Positions 16,529-23,792 of a stretch of DNA of 64,000 bases are shown here, in pieces. Each line of letters starts with the position of its first letter. The stretch's first letter is position 1. The stretch covers positions 1 to 64,000 of the forward strand of contig JAURZK010000038.1 of NCBI GenBank assembly GCA_030653505.1. The letters are read 5' to 3'. The stretch is from Rubrivivax sp. (lineage in GTDB: Bacteria > Pseudomonadota > Gammaproteobacteria > Burkholderiales > Burkholderiaceae_C). Below the pieces are notes generated by a model, which was not told where the DNA came from, did not search any database, and was given only the letters and a program-made list of their open reading frames with translations. The position numbers and the translations under genes are program-made.

Positions 16529-17977
16529 TCAGTGACGGGAGACGCGTGCGGGTTGGCAGGCCAGCAGGCCCGCCAGCGGCGACAGATCGGGCAAATCTTC
16601 GAGGCGATCGATCAAGTCCAGCACCTCCTTGCTCGACTCCGGGTCGAGCAGGGGGTGGGCGATGGCGCGAAACTTGTTCTTCAGCCTCGCCCCCTGCGCG
16701 TCCAGGTCCGTCGCCGCGATGCCGCAGTCGTGGCGCCGACGCAGGATCGAGCCGTCGACCGTTTCGATGACCACCTCGGCCTGCGTCAAGGCGTTGCACT
16801 CGCGGAAAAGCTCCACATGCACCCGATCACGCAGTTCGGTCAGCGCTAGGTCGTTCGTGGATTCGTCGCTGTAGCTGGCCATGTTGGCCGTGTCGATGCC
16901 GGCGATGGCCATGGCAACGACATGACGCAGGCTGAACTTGGCTTCCAGACCGGTGCGCGGCAAGGGGATGTTGCACACACCCTCGCTGCTGGCCGCGGCG
17001 TGCACAGTGGCTCGCCGAACCTGGCTTTCGTCGAGGCCATGTCTCTCGCGAAGGTAGCGCGCCGCCTCGATGGCCGCGTGCGTGCCGTAACAGGCCGCGT
17101 GGTACTTGAACAGGTTGTCGCGCAGGTACAGCCCGCGGGCGGGCTCTCTCAGCCCGGCGGCGGGATCGAAGTCGGGGCCATGCGTGGCAGCGAAGCCCTG
17201 CACGGCCTCGATCGCGTCGCTGCGGCAGGTGAAGCCGCGTGCGGCAAGCTGCGCAGCCATCATGCCGTCGGCGCTGGCCTTGCCGGCGTGCAGGGGCTTG
17301 CACATGGTGCCGAACATCGCCTTCAGTCCCGCGGTCTGGGTGGCCGCGATGCCCAGGGCATCGGCGGTGTCTTCGGCATCGAGCTGCAGCAGGCGGGCGC
17401 AGGCGGCGGCCGCGCCGAACGTGCCAATGGTGCCGGTGCTGTGGAAGCCCAGCGCGTAGTGCCCCGGCGACACGGCCGCACCAATGCGGCACAACGTCTC
17501 GTACCCAGCGACGAACGCGGTCATGAACTCGGCGCCGCTGGCACCGCGCGTTTCGGCCAGTGCCAGCAAGGCCGGCACCAGCACCACACTCGGATGGCCT
17601 GTGAACGACATGTTGACATCGTCGAAATCGAGCGCGTGTGACGCGGCCCCGTTGATCAGCGCGGCCTGGCGGCTGCTGGCGGCGAAGCCATGGCCGACGA
17701 CCGTGGCTTGAGGGAAACCCCCTTGCTCACGCGCTTCCTCCGCCAGCATGTGTGTCACCGGCTCCTGCGCGCCGGCCAGGGTGACGGAGATCCAGTCGAG
17801 CAGGCAATGGCGAACGAGCTTGCGCGCGTCGGCAGGGACGGCGTCGAATGTCCATGCAGCGTTTTTTACTGCCAGGGCGCGGGTGAAGCGCAGGTCCCTC
17901 GGCGACGGTTTGGCGACTGCCATCAGAACCGAGCCTGCAGAAGCGCTTGCCGCTGCGGTTGCAAAGCGGGTGGTCAT
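16529..17977 (-). CDS. MmgE/PrpD family protein
   Basis: A 482-residue member of the MmgE/PrpD family, which includes 2-methylcitrate dehydratase and cis-aconitate decarboxylase (itaconate formation). The start ATG at 17977 has GGAAGGGG upstream. Family blocks include HCLLDWISVTLAGAQEP near 55, ALINGAASHALDFDD near 100, TGTIGTFGAAAACARLLQLD near 170, and GTMCKPLHAGKASADG near 210, the segment carrying the substrate-binding His/Lys in this family. The reaction here is unknown; dehydration or decarboxylation of a tricarboxylic-like intermediate is possible. It starts one base after the crotonase stop, so it is coupled to the IclR-crotonase pair. Confidence 0.88.
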   Translation of the reverse strand: MTTRFATAAASASAGSVLMAVAKPSPRDLRFTRALAVKNAAWTFDAVPADARKLVRHCLLDWISVTLAGAQEPVTHMLAEEAREQGGFPQATVVGHGFAASSRQAALINGAASHALDFDDVNMSFTGHPSVVLVPALLALAETRGASGAEFMTAFVAGYETLCRIGAAVSPGHYALGFHSTGTIGTFGAAAACARLLQLDAEDTADALGIAATQTAGLKAMFGTMCKPLHAGKASADGMMAAQLAARGFTCRSDAIEAVQGFAATHGPDFDPAAGLREPARGLYLRDNLFKYHAACYGTHAAIEAARYLRERHGLDESQVRRATVHAAASSEGVCNIPLPRTGLEAKFSLRHVVAMAIAGIDTANMASYSDESTNDLALTELRDRVHVELFRECNALTQAEVVIETVDGSILRRRHDCGIAATDLDAQGARLKNKFRAIAHPLLDPESSKEVLDLIDRLEDLPDLSPLAGLLACQPARVSRH

Positions 17978-17978
17978 G

Positions 17979-18740
17979 TCATTGCCCCTTCCATTGAGGT
18001 TTGCGCTTTTCGCGGAACGAACGCGGCCCTTCGATCGCGTCTTCACTGAGGTACACGGCGTCAAAGGCGCGATGCGATGCACGCAGCGCGGCTGTACGGC
18101 CCATTTCGGTGGCCATGCGCACCATCTCCTTGGCGCCGCGCACGGTGAGCGGCGCATTGACCAGGATGCGTGCGGCCAGTTCCTTGGCGCCTTGCAGCGC
18201 CAGCCCCTTGGGCACGACGCGGTTGACGTAGCCCAGTTCGTAGGCGCGCTGCGCGCTCAGCGGGTCGCAGGTCATGGCCACTTCCATGAGGATGCGCTGC
18301 GGCAGCATGTGGATCACCGGCGACGCCCAGGGCATGCCGCGGCCGACACGGCCTTCGGTGATCGCGAACTTGGCCGTCTCGTCGGCTACGCACAGGTCGC
18401 ACATCTGCGCCAGGAGCCAGCCACCAGCGTAGGCATAGCCCTGCACGGCGGCGATCACGGGCTTGCTGACCTCGATGTTGTCGCCCAGCACGGGCATGAA
18501 GTTCTTGGGCGGGATACGCAGCACCGTGTCAGCGGCCTCGATCAGGTCCATGCCGGCGCAGAACGTGTCCCCTGTGCCGGTGAGGATGGCAATCTGCGCC
18601 GAATCGTCCGCCTCGAAGCGCGGCCAGACATCGAAGAGGGCCTGACGCACGGCGCGGTTGATGGCGTTCTTGCGCTCCGGGCGGTTGATGGTGATGACAG
18701 CGATGCCATCGCTGACCTCATACAGCAGTTCGTTGCTCAT
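17979..18740 (-). CDS. Enoyl-CoA hydratase/isomerase (crotonase) family protein
   Basis: A 253-residue crotonase with start ATG at 18740 (MSNELLYEVSDGIAVITINRP). The oxyanion strands are GDTFCAGMDLIEAA near 62 and GYAYAGGWLLAQMCDL near 105. The Glu144-equivalent is Leu (AGGWLLAQ), but a Glu is present in FAITEGRVGRGMPW at the Glu164 region, so only one of the two classical glutamates remains. This fits an isomerase, lyase or divergent hydratase as well as a hydratase. The start overlaps the IclR stop by ATGA, and the MmgE/PrpD gene follows after one base, so the three are almost certainly co-translated. It is the first enzyme gene of the IclR operon. Confidence 0.9.
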   Translation of the reverse strand: MSNELLYEVSDGIAVITINRPERKNAINRAVRQALFDVWPRFEADDSAQIAILTGTGDTFCAGMDLIEAADTVLRIPPKNFMPVLGDNIEVSKPVIAAVQGYAYAGGWLLAQMCDLCVADETAKFAITEGRVGRGMPWASPVIHMLPQRILMEVAMTCDPLSAQRAYELGYVNRVVPKGLALQGAKELAARILVNAPLTVRGAKEMVRMATEMGRTAALRASHRAFDAVYLSEDAIEGPRSFREKRKPQWKGQ

Positions 18741-19579
18741 CGCTTTCCGTTCAATGGCTGGGGAGTGGGAAGACGCTCTGCGCGGTAACCGAGGGCTTGC
18801 GACAGCTGCGCGGCGATCTGGATCACGATGCCGGTGAGCCGCTCCGCCACGGCGCGCCCCCGTTCGATGGGGGCGGCGATGATGACGGCGGCATTCACCT
18901 GACCGTTGGGTTCGAGGATGGGCGCAGCAAAGCCGGCTACGTCGGGCGTGACCTCGCCGATGGTCACGCCATGGCCGGTCGTGCGTATCCGTTCGATGAT
19001 CTTGACCAGTTGGCGACGGTCGGTAACCGTCTTGTCGGTCAACGCCCGGAGGTCGGCCGTCTTCAGGTACTCGCGTCGCCAACCCTCATCCTGAAAGGCG
19101 AGCAGTACGCGGCCTGCTGACGTTGCGAAGAGCGGGCGCGTGGTGCCCACGGGCACGGCGTAGCGCACCGGCTTGTGGCTTTCCAGGATCTGGGTGTACG
19201 TCAACCTGCCCGAGATCCGGTCGATGACCGCGAGCAGTACCGTCTCGCCGGACTGCGCACGTGCTTCGCGCAGGAACGGGGTGGCCACGATGGTCAGCGA
19301 GCGGGCCGCAACGAGCGCGGCGCCGAGGACGAAGGATTCCGGGCCGAGCCGGTAGAGTGAATCGTGTCGCTGCACGTACGCTGCAGCAGCCAAGCCTTGC
19401 AGCAGCGAATGCACGCTGGTCTTGGGCGCCTCGATCTGCGCCATCAACTGCGCCAGCGTCAGGCCGTCCGGCTCATCGGCGAGCAATCGCAGCGTCCGCA
19501 GCACCCGCTCCAACGCCATGGGCGCCACATCGCTGCGCCGTGGGGCGGCAAACTTGACTGGCGCCAACGATGACTGCAC
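18737..19579 (-). CDS. IclR-family transcriptional regulator
   Basis: A 280-residue regulator. An N-terminal winged helix (APMALERVLRTLRLLADEPDGLTLAQL from about residue 19, with recognition region APKTSVHSLLQGLAAAAYV) is followed by a GAF-like effector domain (GETVLLAVIDRISGRLTYTQILES, VPVGTTRPLFATSAGRVLLA, GVTIGEVTPDVAGFAAPIL). The start is GTG at 19579 with AAGGAGA about 10 bases upstream. It is the promoter-proximal gene of a minus-strand run through to 6147. A 16-bp palindrome 20 bases upstream of its start is a candidate autoregulatory operator. IclR proteins commonly sense aromatic or small organic acids; the effector here is unknown. Confidence 0.92.
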   Translation of the reverse strand: MQSSLAPVKFAAPRRSDVAPMALERVLRTLRLLADEPDGLTLAQLMAQIEAPKTSVHSLLQGLAAAAYVQRHDSLYRLGPESFVLGAALVAARSLTIVATPFLREARAQSGETVLLAVIDRISGRLTYTQILESHKPVRYAVPVGTTRPLFATSAGRVLLAFQDEGWRREYLKTADLRALTDKTVTDRRQLVKIIERIRTTGHGVTIGEVTPDVAGFAAPILEPNGQVNAAVIIAAPIERGRAVAERLTGIVIQIAAQLSQALGYRAERLPTPQPLNGKR

Positions 19580-19599
19580 GGTGGTGTGTCTCCTTCGTA

Positions 19600-19615
19600 G
19601 TTCTTATATCGGAAC
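19600..19615. promoter_or_regulatory. Candidate IclR operator upstream of the IclR gene
   Basis: The sequence GTTCTTATATCGGAAC is a near-palindrome: outer GTTC/GAAC arms and a central TATA are symmetric, with 12 of 16 positions matching the reverse complement. It lies 20 bp upstream of the GTG start of the regulator. Size, symmetry and place fit autoregulation by an IclR protein. The remainder of 19580-19827 shows no gene and no clear terminator. Confidence 0.5.
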
Positions 19616-19827
19616 ATGTGTCCCCCTATGGGTCCATCCTAGTGACGGTTGATTCCAGCGTCAAGCGAGAGAGCGTGAGGGACAAAGGCGAACGCGCTCG
19701 ACCGCTAGGGGGACTGCTTTTCGTGATCCGGGCCGGTTGCGGCCATCCACGATGCTCGGCCGGGGCAACGACCTGAAGCGGTGCCGCGGCGAATCGGTGC
19801 CGCAGGGGCGAGCTGTCTGCGGTTCCC

Positions 19828-21366
19828 TCAATCCGGCAGCGCCGGCGACTCGGGGGCGGACACCGGCGAGGCCGGCTTGCGCAGCAACGCGATCCACGGG
19901 ATGCCCAGCAGCGCCACCCACATCATGAGCCTGAAGTCCTGCAGGTAGGCCAGCATCGCCGCCTGGCGGCCGACCTCGGCGTCGAGCCTTTGCAGGCCGG
20001 CCGCACTGGAAACATCGTGCGCCCCGACCTCGACCGCCTGGCGCAGTGCCAGGCTGAAAGGATGGATGAATTCGGCCAGCGCCGCGTGCCCGGCCTGCGT
20101 GTTTTGCGCCAGCAGTGCCACCATGGCCGAGATGCCGATGCTGGCGCCGATGTTGCGGATCAGGCTGAACAGCGCCGCGCCCTCGTTGCGAAAGTGCGGC
20201 GCCAGGGTCGAGAAGGCCACCGTCGACAGCGGCACGAAGACGAAGCCCAGGCCCAGGCCCTGGACGATGCCGGTGCGGGTGATGTCCCAGGTGCTGGTGT
20301 CGAGGCTGAACTGCGTCATCTCGTGCATGGCCAGGGCGGTCAGCACCATGCCGAGCAGGATCTGCCAGCGCAGGTCGATGCGCGGGCCGATGCGGCCGAC
20401 GGCGAACATCGCGGCCATCGTGCCCACGCCGCGGGGCACGAGCAGCGTGCCGACATCGATCACCGGGTAGCCCAGCAGGCCATGCAGGAAGGGCGGCAGC
20501 AGGGCCATGGTGCTGAACAGGATCGCGCCCATGAAGAACATCAGCAACAGGCCGACGCTGTAATTGCGGTCGGTGAACAGGCGCGGCTCGATGAACGGGC
20601 GATCGTGGGTGAACATGTGAACCACGAACAGGTACAGCGCCAGCGCAGCCAGGAGCGCCTCGACGACGATCTCGACACTCTCGAACCAGCCCTGCGACTC
20701 GCCCCTGTCCAGCATCATCTGGAAGGCGCCGATGGCCAGCACCAGCAGCCCAAAGCCCAGGCCGTCGAAGCGCCGCCCGCGGTCCAGCGGCGTCTCCTGC
20801 ACGAAGGCGGCCAGTCCCAGCCAGGCCAGGATGCCGACCGGCAGGTTGATGTAGAACACCCAGCGCCAACTCAGGTGCTCGGTCAGCCAGCCGCCGAGCG
20901 TCGGGCCGAGGATGGGCCCGACCATCACCCCGACGCCCCACAGCGCCATCGCCGAGGCGTGGCGTTCGCGCGGGTGGCTGTCCAGCAGCACGGCCTGCGA
21001 CAGCGGCACCAGGCAGGCGCCGAACACGCCCTGCAGCAGGCGGAAGGCCACCAGCTGCGTCAGGCTCTGCGCCGCCCCGCACAACATCGACGCGATGGTG
21101 AAGCCGACCACCGACCACATGAACAAGCGCTTGCGCCCCAGCCGGGCAGACAGGAACCCGGTCAGCAGCATGAAGATCGCCGCCGCCACGATGTAGGACG
21201 TGAGCACCCAGGAAATCTGGTCCTGCGTTGCGCCCATCGCGCTCTGCATGTGAGGCAGCGCGACATTGGCGATGGTCGTGTCCACCGCCTGCATGATGGT
21301 GGCCAGCATCACCGAGACCGTGACCAGGCCGGGATGGGCGATGGCCGGACTGCCGGCGGTGCTCAC
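19828..21366 (-). CDS. DHA2-family MFS drug/proton antiporter (EmrB-like)
   Basis: A 512-residue inner-membrane transporter with about 14 hydrophobic helices, typical of the DHA2 (EmrB/QacA) subfamily. DTTIANVALPHM near residue 29, loop 2-3 motif GFLSARLGRKRLF near 70 and antiporter motif GVGVMVGPILGPTLGG near 143 are visible. It follows the EmrA-like adaptor by 25 bp on the same strand, so the two should form an export complex spanning the periplasm with an outer-membrane channel encoded elsewhere. Export of toxic organic acids or aromatic intermediates is plausible given the surroundings. Confidence 0.93.
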   Translation of the reverse strand: MSTAGSPAIAHPGLVTVSVMLATIMQAVDTTIANVALPHMQSAMGATQDQISWVLTSYIVAAAIFMLLTGFLSARLGRKRLFMWSVVGFTIASMLCGAAQSLTQLVAFRLLQGVFGACLVPLSQAVLLDSHPRERHASAMALWGVGVMVGPILGPTLGGWLTEHLSWRWVFYINLPVGILAWLGLAAFVQETPLDRGRRFDGLGFGLLVLAIGAFQMMLDRGESQGWFESVEIVVEALLAALALYLFVVHMFTHDRPFIEPRLFTDRNYSVGLLLMFFMGAILFSTMALLPPFLHGLLGYPVIDVGTLLVPRGVGTMAAMFAVGRIGPRIDLRWQILLGMVLTALAMHEMTQFSLDTSTWDITRTGIVQGLGLGFVFVPLSTVAFSTLAPHFRNEGAALFSLIRNIGASIGISAMVALLAQNTQAGHAALAEFIHPFSLALRQAVEVGAHDVSSAAGLQRLDAEVGRQAAMLAYLQDFRLMMWVALLGIPWIALLRKPASPVSAPESPALPD

Positions 21367-21391
21367 GCCAGGGGACCCGCGGCGGCCGGTT

Positions 21392-22495
21392 TCACTGGCG
21401 CGGCCAGGCCAGGCCGAGCAACTGCCGGCGCTGCCCGGTACGGACCGTGACCACGGCGCTCAGACCGGCGCGCAGCGGCGGTTGCTCCGCGGCGCTGTCG
21501 AGCTGGATGCGCACCGGCACGCGTTGCACCACCTTGACCCAGTTGCCGGCGGCGTTCTGGGCCGGGATCAGCGAGAACTCGGCCCCGGTGGCGGGGCTGA
21601 GGCTGTCCACCGTGCCATGCCAGACCAGGCCGGGATACGTGTCGACGCGGATCTCGGCCGGCTGCCCGGCGCGCAGGTGGCTGAGGTCGGTCTCGCTGAA
21701 GTTGGCCTCGACCCACGGCGTGGCACTGACCACCAGAGCCATCACCGTGCTGCCCACGCTGACGAACTGGCCCTGCCGCGGCGGCCGGCTGGCGACGCCG
21801 GGCAGCGCCGCGCGCACTTCGGTGCGGGCCAGGTCGAGCTGGGCACGATCGAGCTCGGCCCGCGCCGCCAGCATGCTAGGGTGGCGCGCGATCGGCGCGT
21901 CGACGCGGCCGCCCAGGGTGACGGCGATGCGTTGCAGCTCCTGTTCGAGCACCGGCAACTGCTGCGCCGCCAGGTCGCTGGCCTGGCGGGCTTCGTCGAA
22001 GCGGGACGACGAGACGAAGCCGCGCGCCACCAAGTCGGCCTGGCGCAGCTGCTCCTGGCGTGCGAAGGCCAGCCGGGTATTCGCCAAGATGATCTCGGCC
22101 TGCTTCTGGCGGTGGGTCGCGGCCAGCGCCGCCAGGTCATTGCGCACCTGGGCGACCTTGGCTTCGGCCTCGGCCAGCGCCACGCGGTACGGTGCGGGGT
22201 CGAGCCGGAACAGCACGCGCCCGGCCGCGACGGCCTCGTTGTCGCGCACCAGGACTTCGGTCACTGGGCCGGCCACCTCGGCGCTGATCGCGATCTTGTC
22301 GGACTTGACGTAGGCATTGTCGGTTTCCACGGAGCCGCCGCCGTGCAGGTACCAGGCCAGCAGGGCGAGCACGGCCAACAGTGGCAGCAGACCCATGAAG
22401 ACGGCGCGTACCAGAAGGCGGCGTCCGGGTCTTGAGGCGATGGCGACATCGGCGGGCGCCGCCAAGGTGGCCGGATCGATCGGGTCCTCGTTCAT
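21392..22495 (-). CDS. HlyD/EmrA-family membrane fusion protein
   Basis: A 367-residue periplasmic adaptor anchored by one N-terminal membrane helix (RAVFMGLLPLLAVLALLAWYL, about 29-49). It continues with the family motif VETDNAYVKSDKIAISAEVAG, then the lipoyl half VLVRDNEAVAAGRVLFRLD, an alpha-helical hairpin of Ala/Glu/Arg-rich heptads (about 105-200), and the closing barrel region TEVRAALPGVASRPPRQGQFVSVG. Its partner is the DHA2 permease directly downstream. It is separated from the upstream MarR gene by a long inverted repeat, which may set pump levels separately from the regulator. Confidence 0.92.
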   Translation of the reverse strand: MNEDPIDPATLAAPADVAIASRPGRRLLVRAVFMGLLPLLAVLALLAWYLHGGGSVETDNAYVKSDKIAISAEVAGPVTEVLVRDNEAVAAGRVLFRLDPAPYRVALAEAEAKVAQVRNDLAALAATHRQKQAEIILANTRLAFARQEQLRQADLVARGFVSSSRFDEARQASDLAAQQLPVLEQELQRIAVTLGGRVDAPIARHPSMLAARAELDRAQLDLARTEVRAALPGVASRPPRQGQFVSVGSTVMALVVSATPWVEANFSETDLSHLRAGQPAEIRVDTYPGLVWHGTVDSLSPATGAEFSLIPAQNAAGNWVKVVQRVPVRIQLDSAAEQPPLRAGLSAVVTVRTGQRRQLLGLAWPRQ

Positions 22496-22515
22496 GGGTT
22501 CTATGCGGCAGCGAG

Positions 22516-22684
22516 CCTAGTACGCCAGCCCAGAGATTTCGAAACACGAAAGCGCGTCTTCGCTCCGATGGCGGCGTTGCAAATCCTCGCAATGCCACTG
22601 GGCATTGCTGCGGTTCGCGCCTTGCCCTCGGACCGAATCCATCGCTTTCGTCATGTTCCGAAACCTCTGTGCCGGCGTACTAGG
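22516..22684. repeat. 169-bp imperfect inverted repeat (MITE- or BIME-like element)
   Basis: Perfect 11-bp termini (CCTAGTACGCC at 22516-22526, inverted at 22674-22684) bound an element that folds on itself almost throughout. The arms continue imperfectly (CAGAGATTTCGAAACA against CAGAGGTTTCGGAACA), and the centre holds a perfect GCAATGCC-ACTG-GGCATTGC hairpin. It fills the gap between the MarR and HlyD genes, and its right end overlaps the MarR stop codon at 22680-22682. There is no coding content. It looks like a dispersed palindromic element rather than a simple terminator. Confidence 0.75.
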
Positions 22685-23108
22685 GCGCGCCCAGGTTGTC
22701 GCGCATGCGGTGCAGGGCATCGAAGACCAGCTCGACCTGCGCGGGGGCCAGGCCGCGCAGGGCGTCGGCCTGCACGGCGGCGCCGGTGCGGAAGATGGTG
22801 TCCAGCTGCGCGCCGGCGGCGGCGCACAGGTGGATGCGGTAGGCGCGGCGGTCGCCCGCGTCGGCACGACGCTCCACCAGGCCGGCCCGGGCCAACTGGT
22901 CGATCAGGCGCGCCAGGGTGATCGGCTGCACTTCCAGCAAGGCGGCGAGTTCGACCTGGCGCACGCCTTCATGGCGTGCCACGTAGACCAGCGCGCGCGC
23001 CTGCGCCAGCGTCAGCTGTGGGTCGGCCAGGCGCTGCTGGAAGGCGTGCCGCAGCTGGCGCGCCACGCTGGCCAGCAGAAAGCCCAGCGAATCCTGATTC
23101 GAGTTCAA
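22680..23108 (-). CDS. MarR-family transcriptional regulator
   Basis: About 142 residues with the MarR winged-helix layout: SLGFLLASVARQLRHAFQQRL, then LTLAQARALVYVARHEGVRQVELAALLEVQPITLARLIDQLARAGLVERRADAGDRRAYRI (helix-turn-helix and DDRR-like wing), then a C-terminal dimerisation helix. No ATG or GTG fits the N-terminus; TTG at 23108 is used here and TTG at 23120 is possible. The stop lies inside the inverted repeat. A 21-bp palindrome just upstream of the start is a strong operator candidate. It probably represses itself and the EmrAB-like pump downstream, with a phenolic or acidic inducer typical of the family. Confidence 0.88.
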   Translation of the reverse strand: MNSNQDSLGFLLASVARQLRHAFQQRLADPQLTLAQARALVYVARHEGVRQVELAALLEVQPITLARLIDQLARAGLVERRADAGDRRAYRIHLCAAAGAQLDTIFRTGAAVQADALRGLAPAQVELVFDALHRMRDNLGAP

Positions 23109-23132
23109 TGACGGGCTCAATGACGGAGGAAA

Positions 23133-23153
23133 ATAGTGAGCGTTGCTTACTAT
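23133..23153. promoter_or_regulatory. Candidate MarR operator
   Basis: Arms ATAGTGAGC and GCTTACTAT flank GTT; 8 of 9 arm pairs match. The site lies between the thioesterase stop (23206) and the MarR start, about 25 bp upstream of the TTG at 23108. It is followed on the plus strand by ATAC-rich sequence that, read on the minus strand, gives a TATA-rich -10-like stretch. Length, symmetry and place fit autorepression by the adjacent MarR protein. Confidence 0.6.
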
Positions 23154-23205
23154 ATACGCTTGTTGGCATTCGCTACGGGCAGGGCGCCGCGGCGGCCCTG
23201 CCGTT

Positions 23206-23685
23206 TCAGCCGCGCGGCCAGAGCACGCGCCAGATGCCCTGCGCGGTGGCGCAAACCTTGCCGTCCTCGTTGACGAACTGGCCTTCGGCAAAGGCCGTGC
23301 CGCGGCCCAGGCGCACTACGCGGCCGCGGGCCTCGAAGCGGTCGCCGCGCGCCACGTCGAGGTAGCTCATGGTCAGCGTGATGGTGAAGGTGCGCAGCTC
23401 GCGCGCGTCGACCGTCTGGGCTTCGGGCAGCGCCAGCAGGCCCGAGATGATCGAATAGCCGAGCGCGCCGTCGCACATGTACGAGATGACGCCGCCGTTG
23501 ATCACCTTCGCCGCGTCGCCGCCGGCGCCGCCGCCGCGCTGCGACTGGGCTGCTTGCGCCAGACAGACCGTGACCTCGCCGGGCGCGTGTTCCTCGACGC
23601 TCAGGCCCTGCGCGCGCATGAAGGCGTCTTCGTTCCAGCCGCGCTTGATGCTGGCGATGACTTCGCGGTTGCGGCTGGTGTCCAT
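23206..23685 (-). CDS. PaaI-type hot-dog thioesterase
   Basis: A 159-residue protein of the PaaI/YdiI acyl-CoA thioesterase group. INGGVISYMCDGALGYSIIS (near 63) corresponds to the HGG...DTA active-site helix of the family, with Asn in place of the usual His. TITLTMSYLDVARGDRFEARGRVVRLGRGTAFAEGQF is the typical second half. It would hydrolyse acyl-CoA to acid and free CoA, possibly to rescue CoA from stalled intermediates. It is divergent from the crotonase at 23793; the shared gap holds the 23-bp element repeated at 1152. The MarR gene follows on the same strand but may have its own promoter. Confidence 0.85.
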   Translation of the reverse strand: MDTSRNREVIASIKRGWNEDAFMRAQGLSVEEHAPGEVTVCLAQAAQSQRGGGAGGDAAKVINGGVISYMCDGALGYSIISGLLALPEAQTVDARELRTFTITLTMSYLDVARGDRFEARGRVVRLGRGTAFAEGQFVNEDGKVCATAQGIWRVLWPRG

Positions 23686-23719
23686 GTCGTGGCGCTTTCA
23701 AGTGGTGGCAAGATCGCCA

Positions 23720-23742
23720 AACTAACACTTGTTATGTTATCG
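23720..23742. promoter_or_regulatory. Second copy of the shared 23-bp promoter/operator element
   Basis: In the divergent gap between the thioesterase and the crotonase, AAC-t-AA-cac-TTGTTAT-g-TTA-t-CG reproduces the element at 1152-1174 (17 of 23 positions, same spacing). AAC...GTT symmetry is retained. Its presence in two divergent acyl-CoA promoters points to one regulator controlling both loci. Confidence 0.4.
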
Positions 23743-23792
23743 TGAAAGTCTGGCGCACACGCCGTGCGGCCGCCCTGCAGGAGCCCGAGAAC

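Noticed and set aside
19611-19623. GGAACATGTGTCC as the IclR operator
   Set aside because: Its symmetry is poorer than the overlapping GTTC...GAAC palindrome at 19600-19615, which also lies closer to the start codon.
19990-21450. 486-codon plus-strand frame opposite the MFS gene
   Set aside because: Low-complexity His/Gln-rich sequence with no domains, antisense to a 14-helix transporter.
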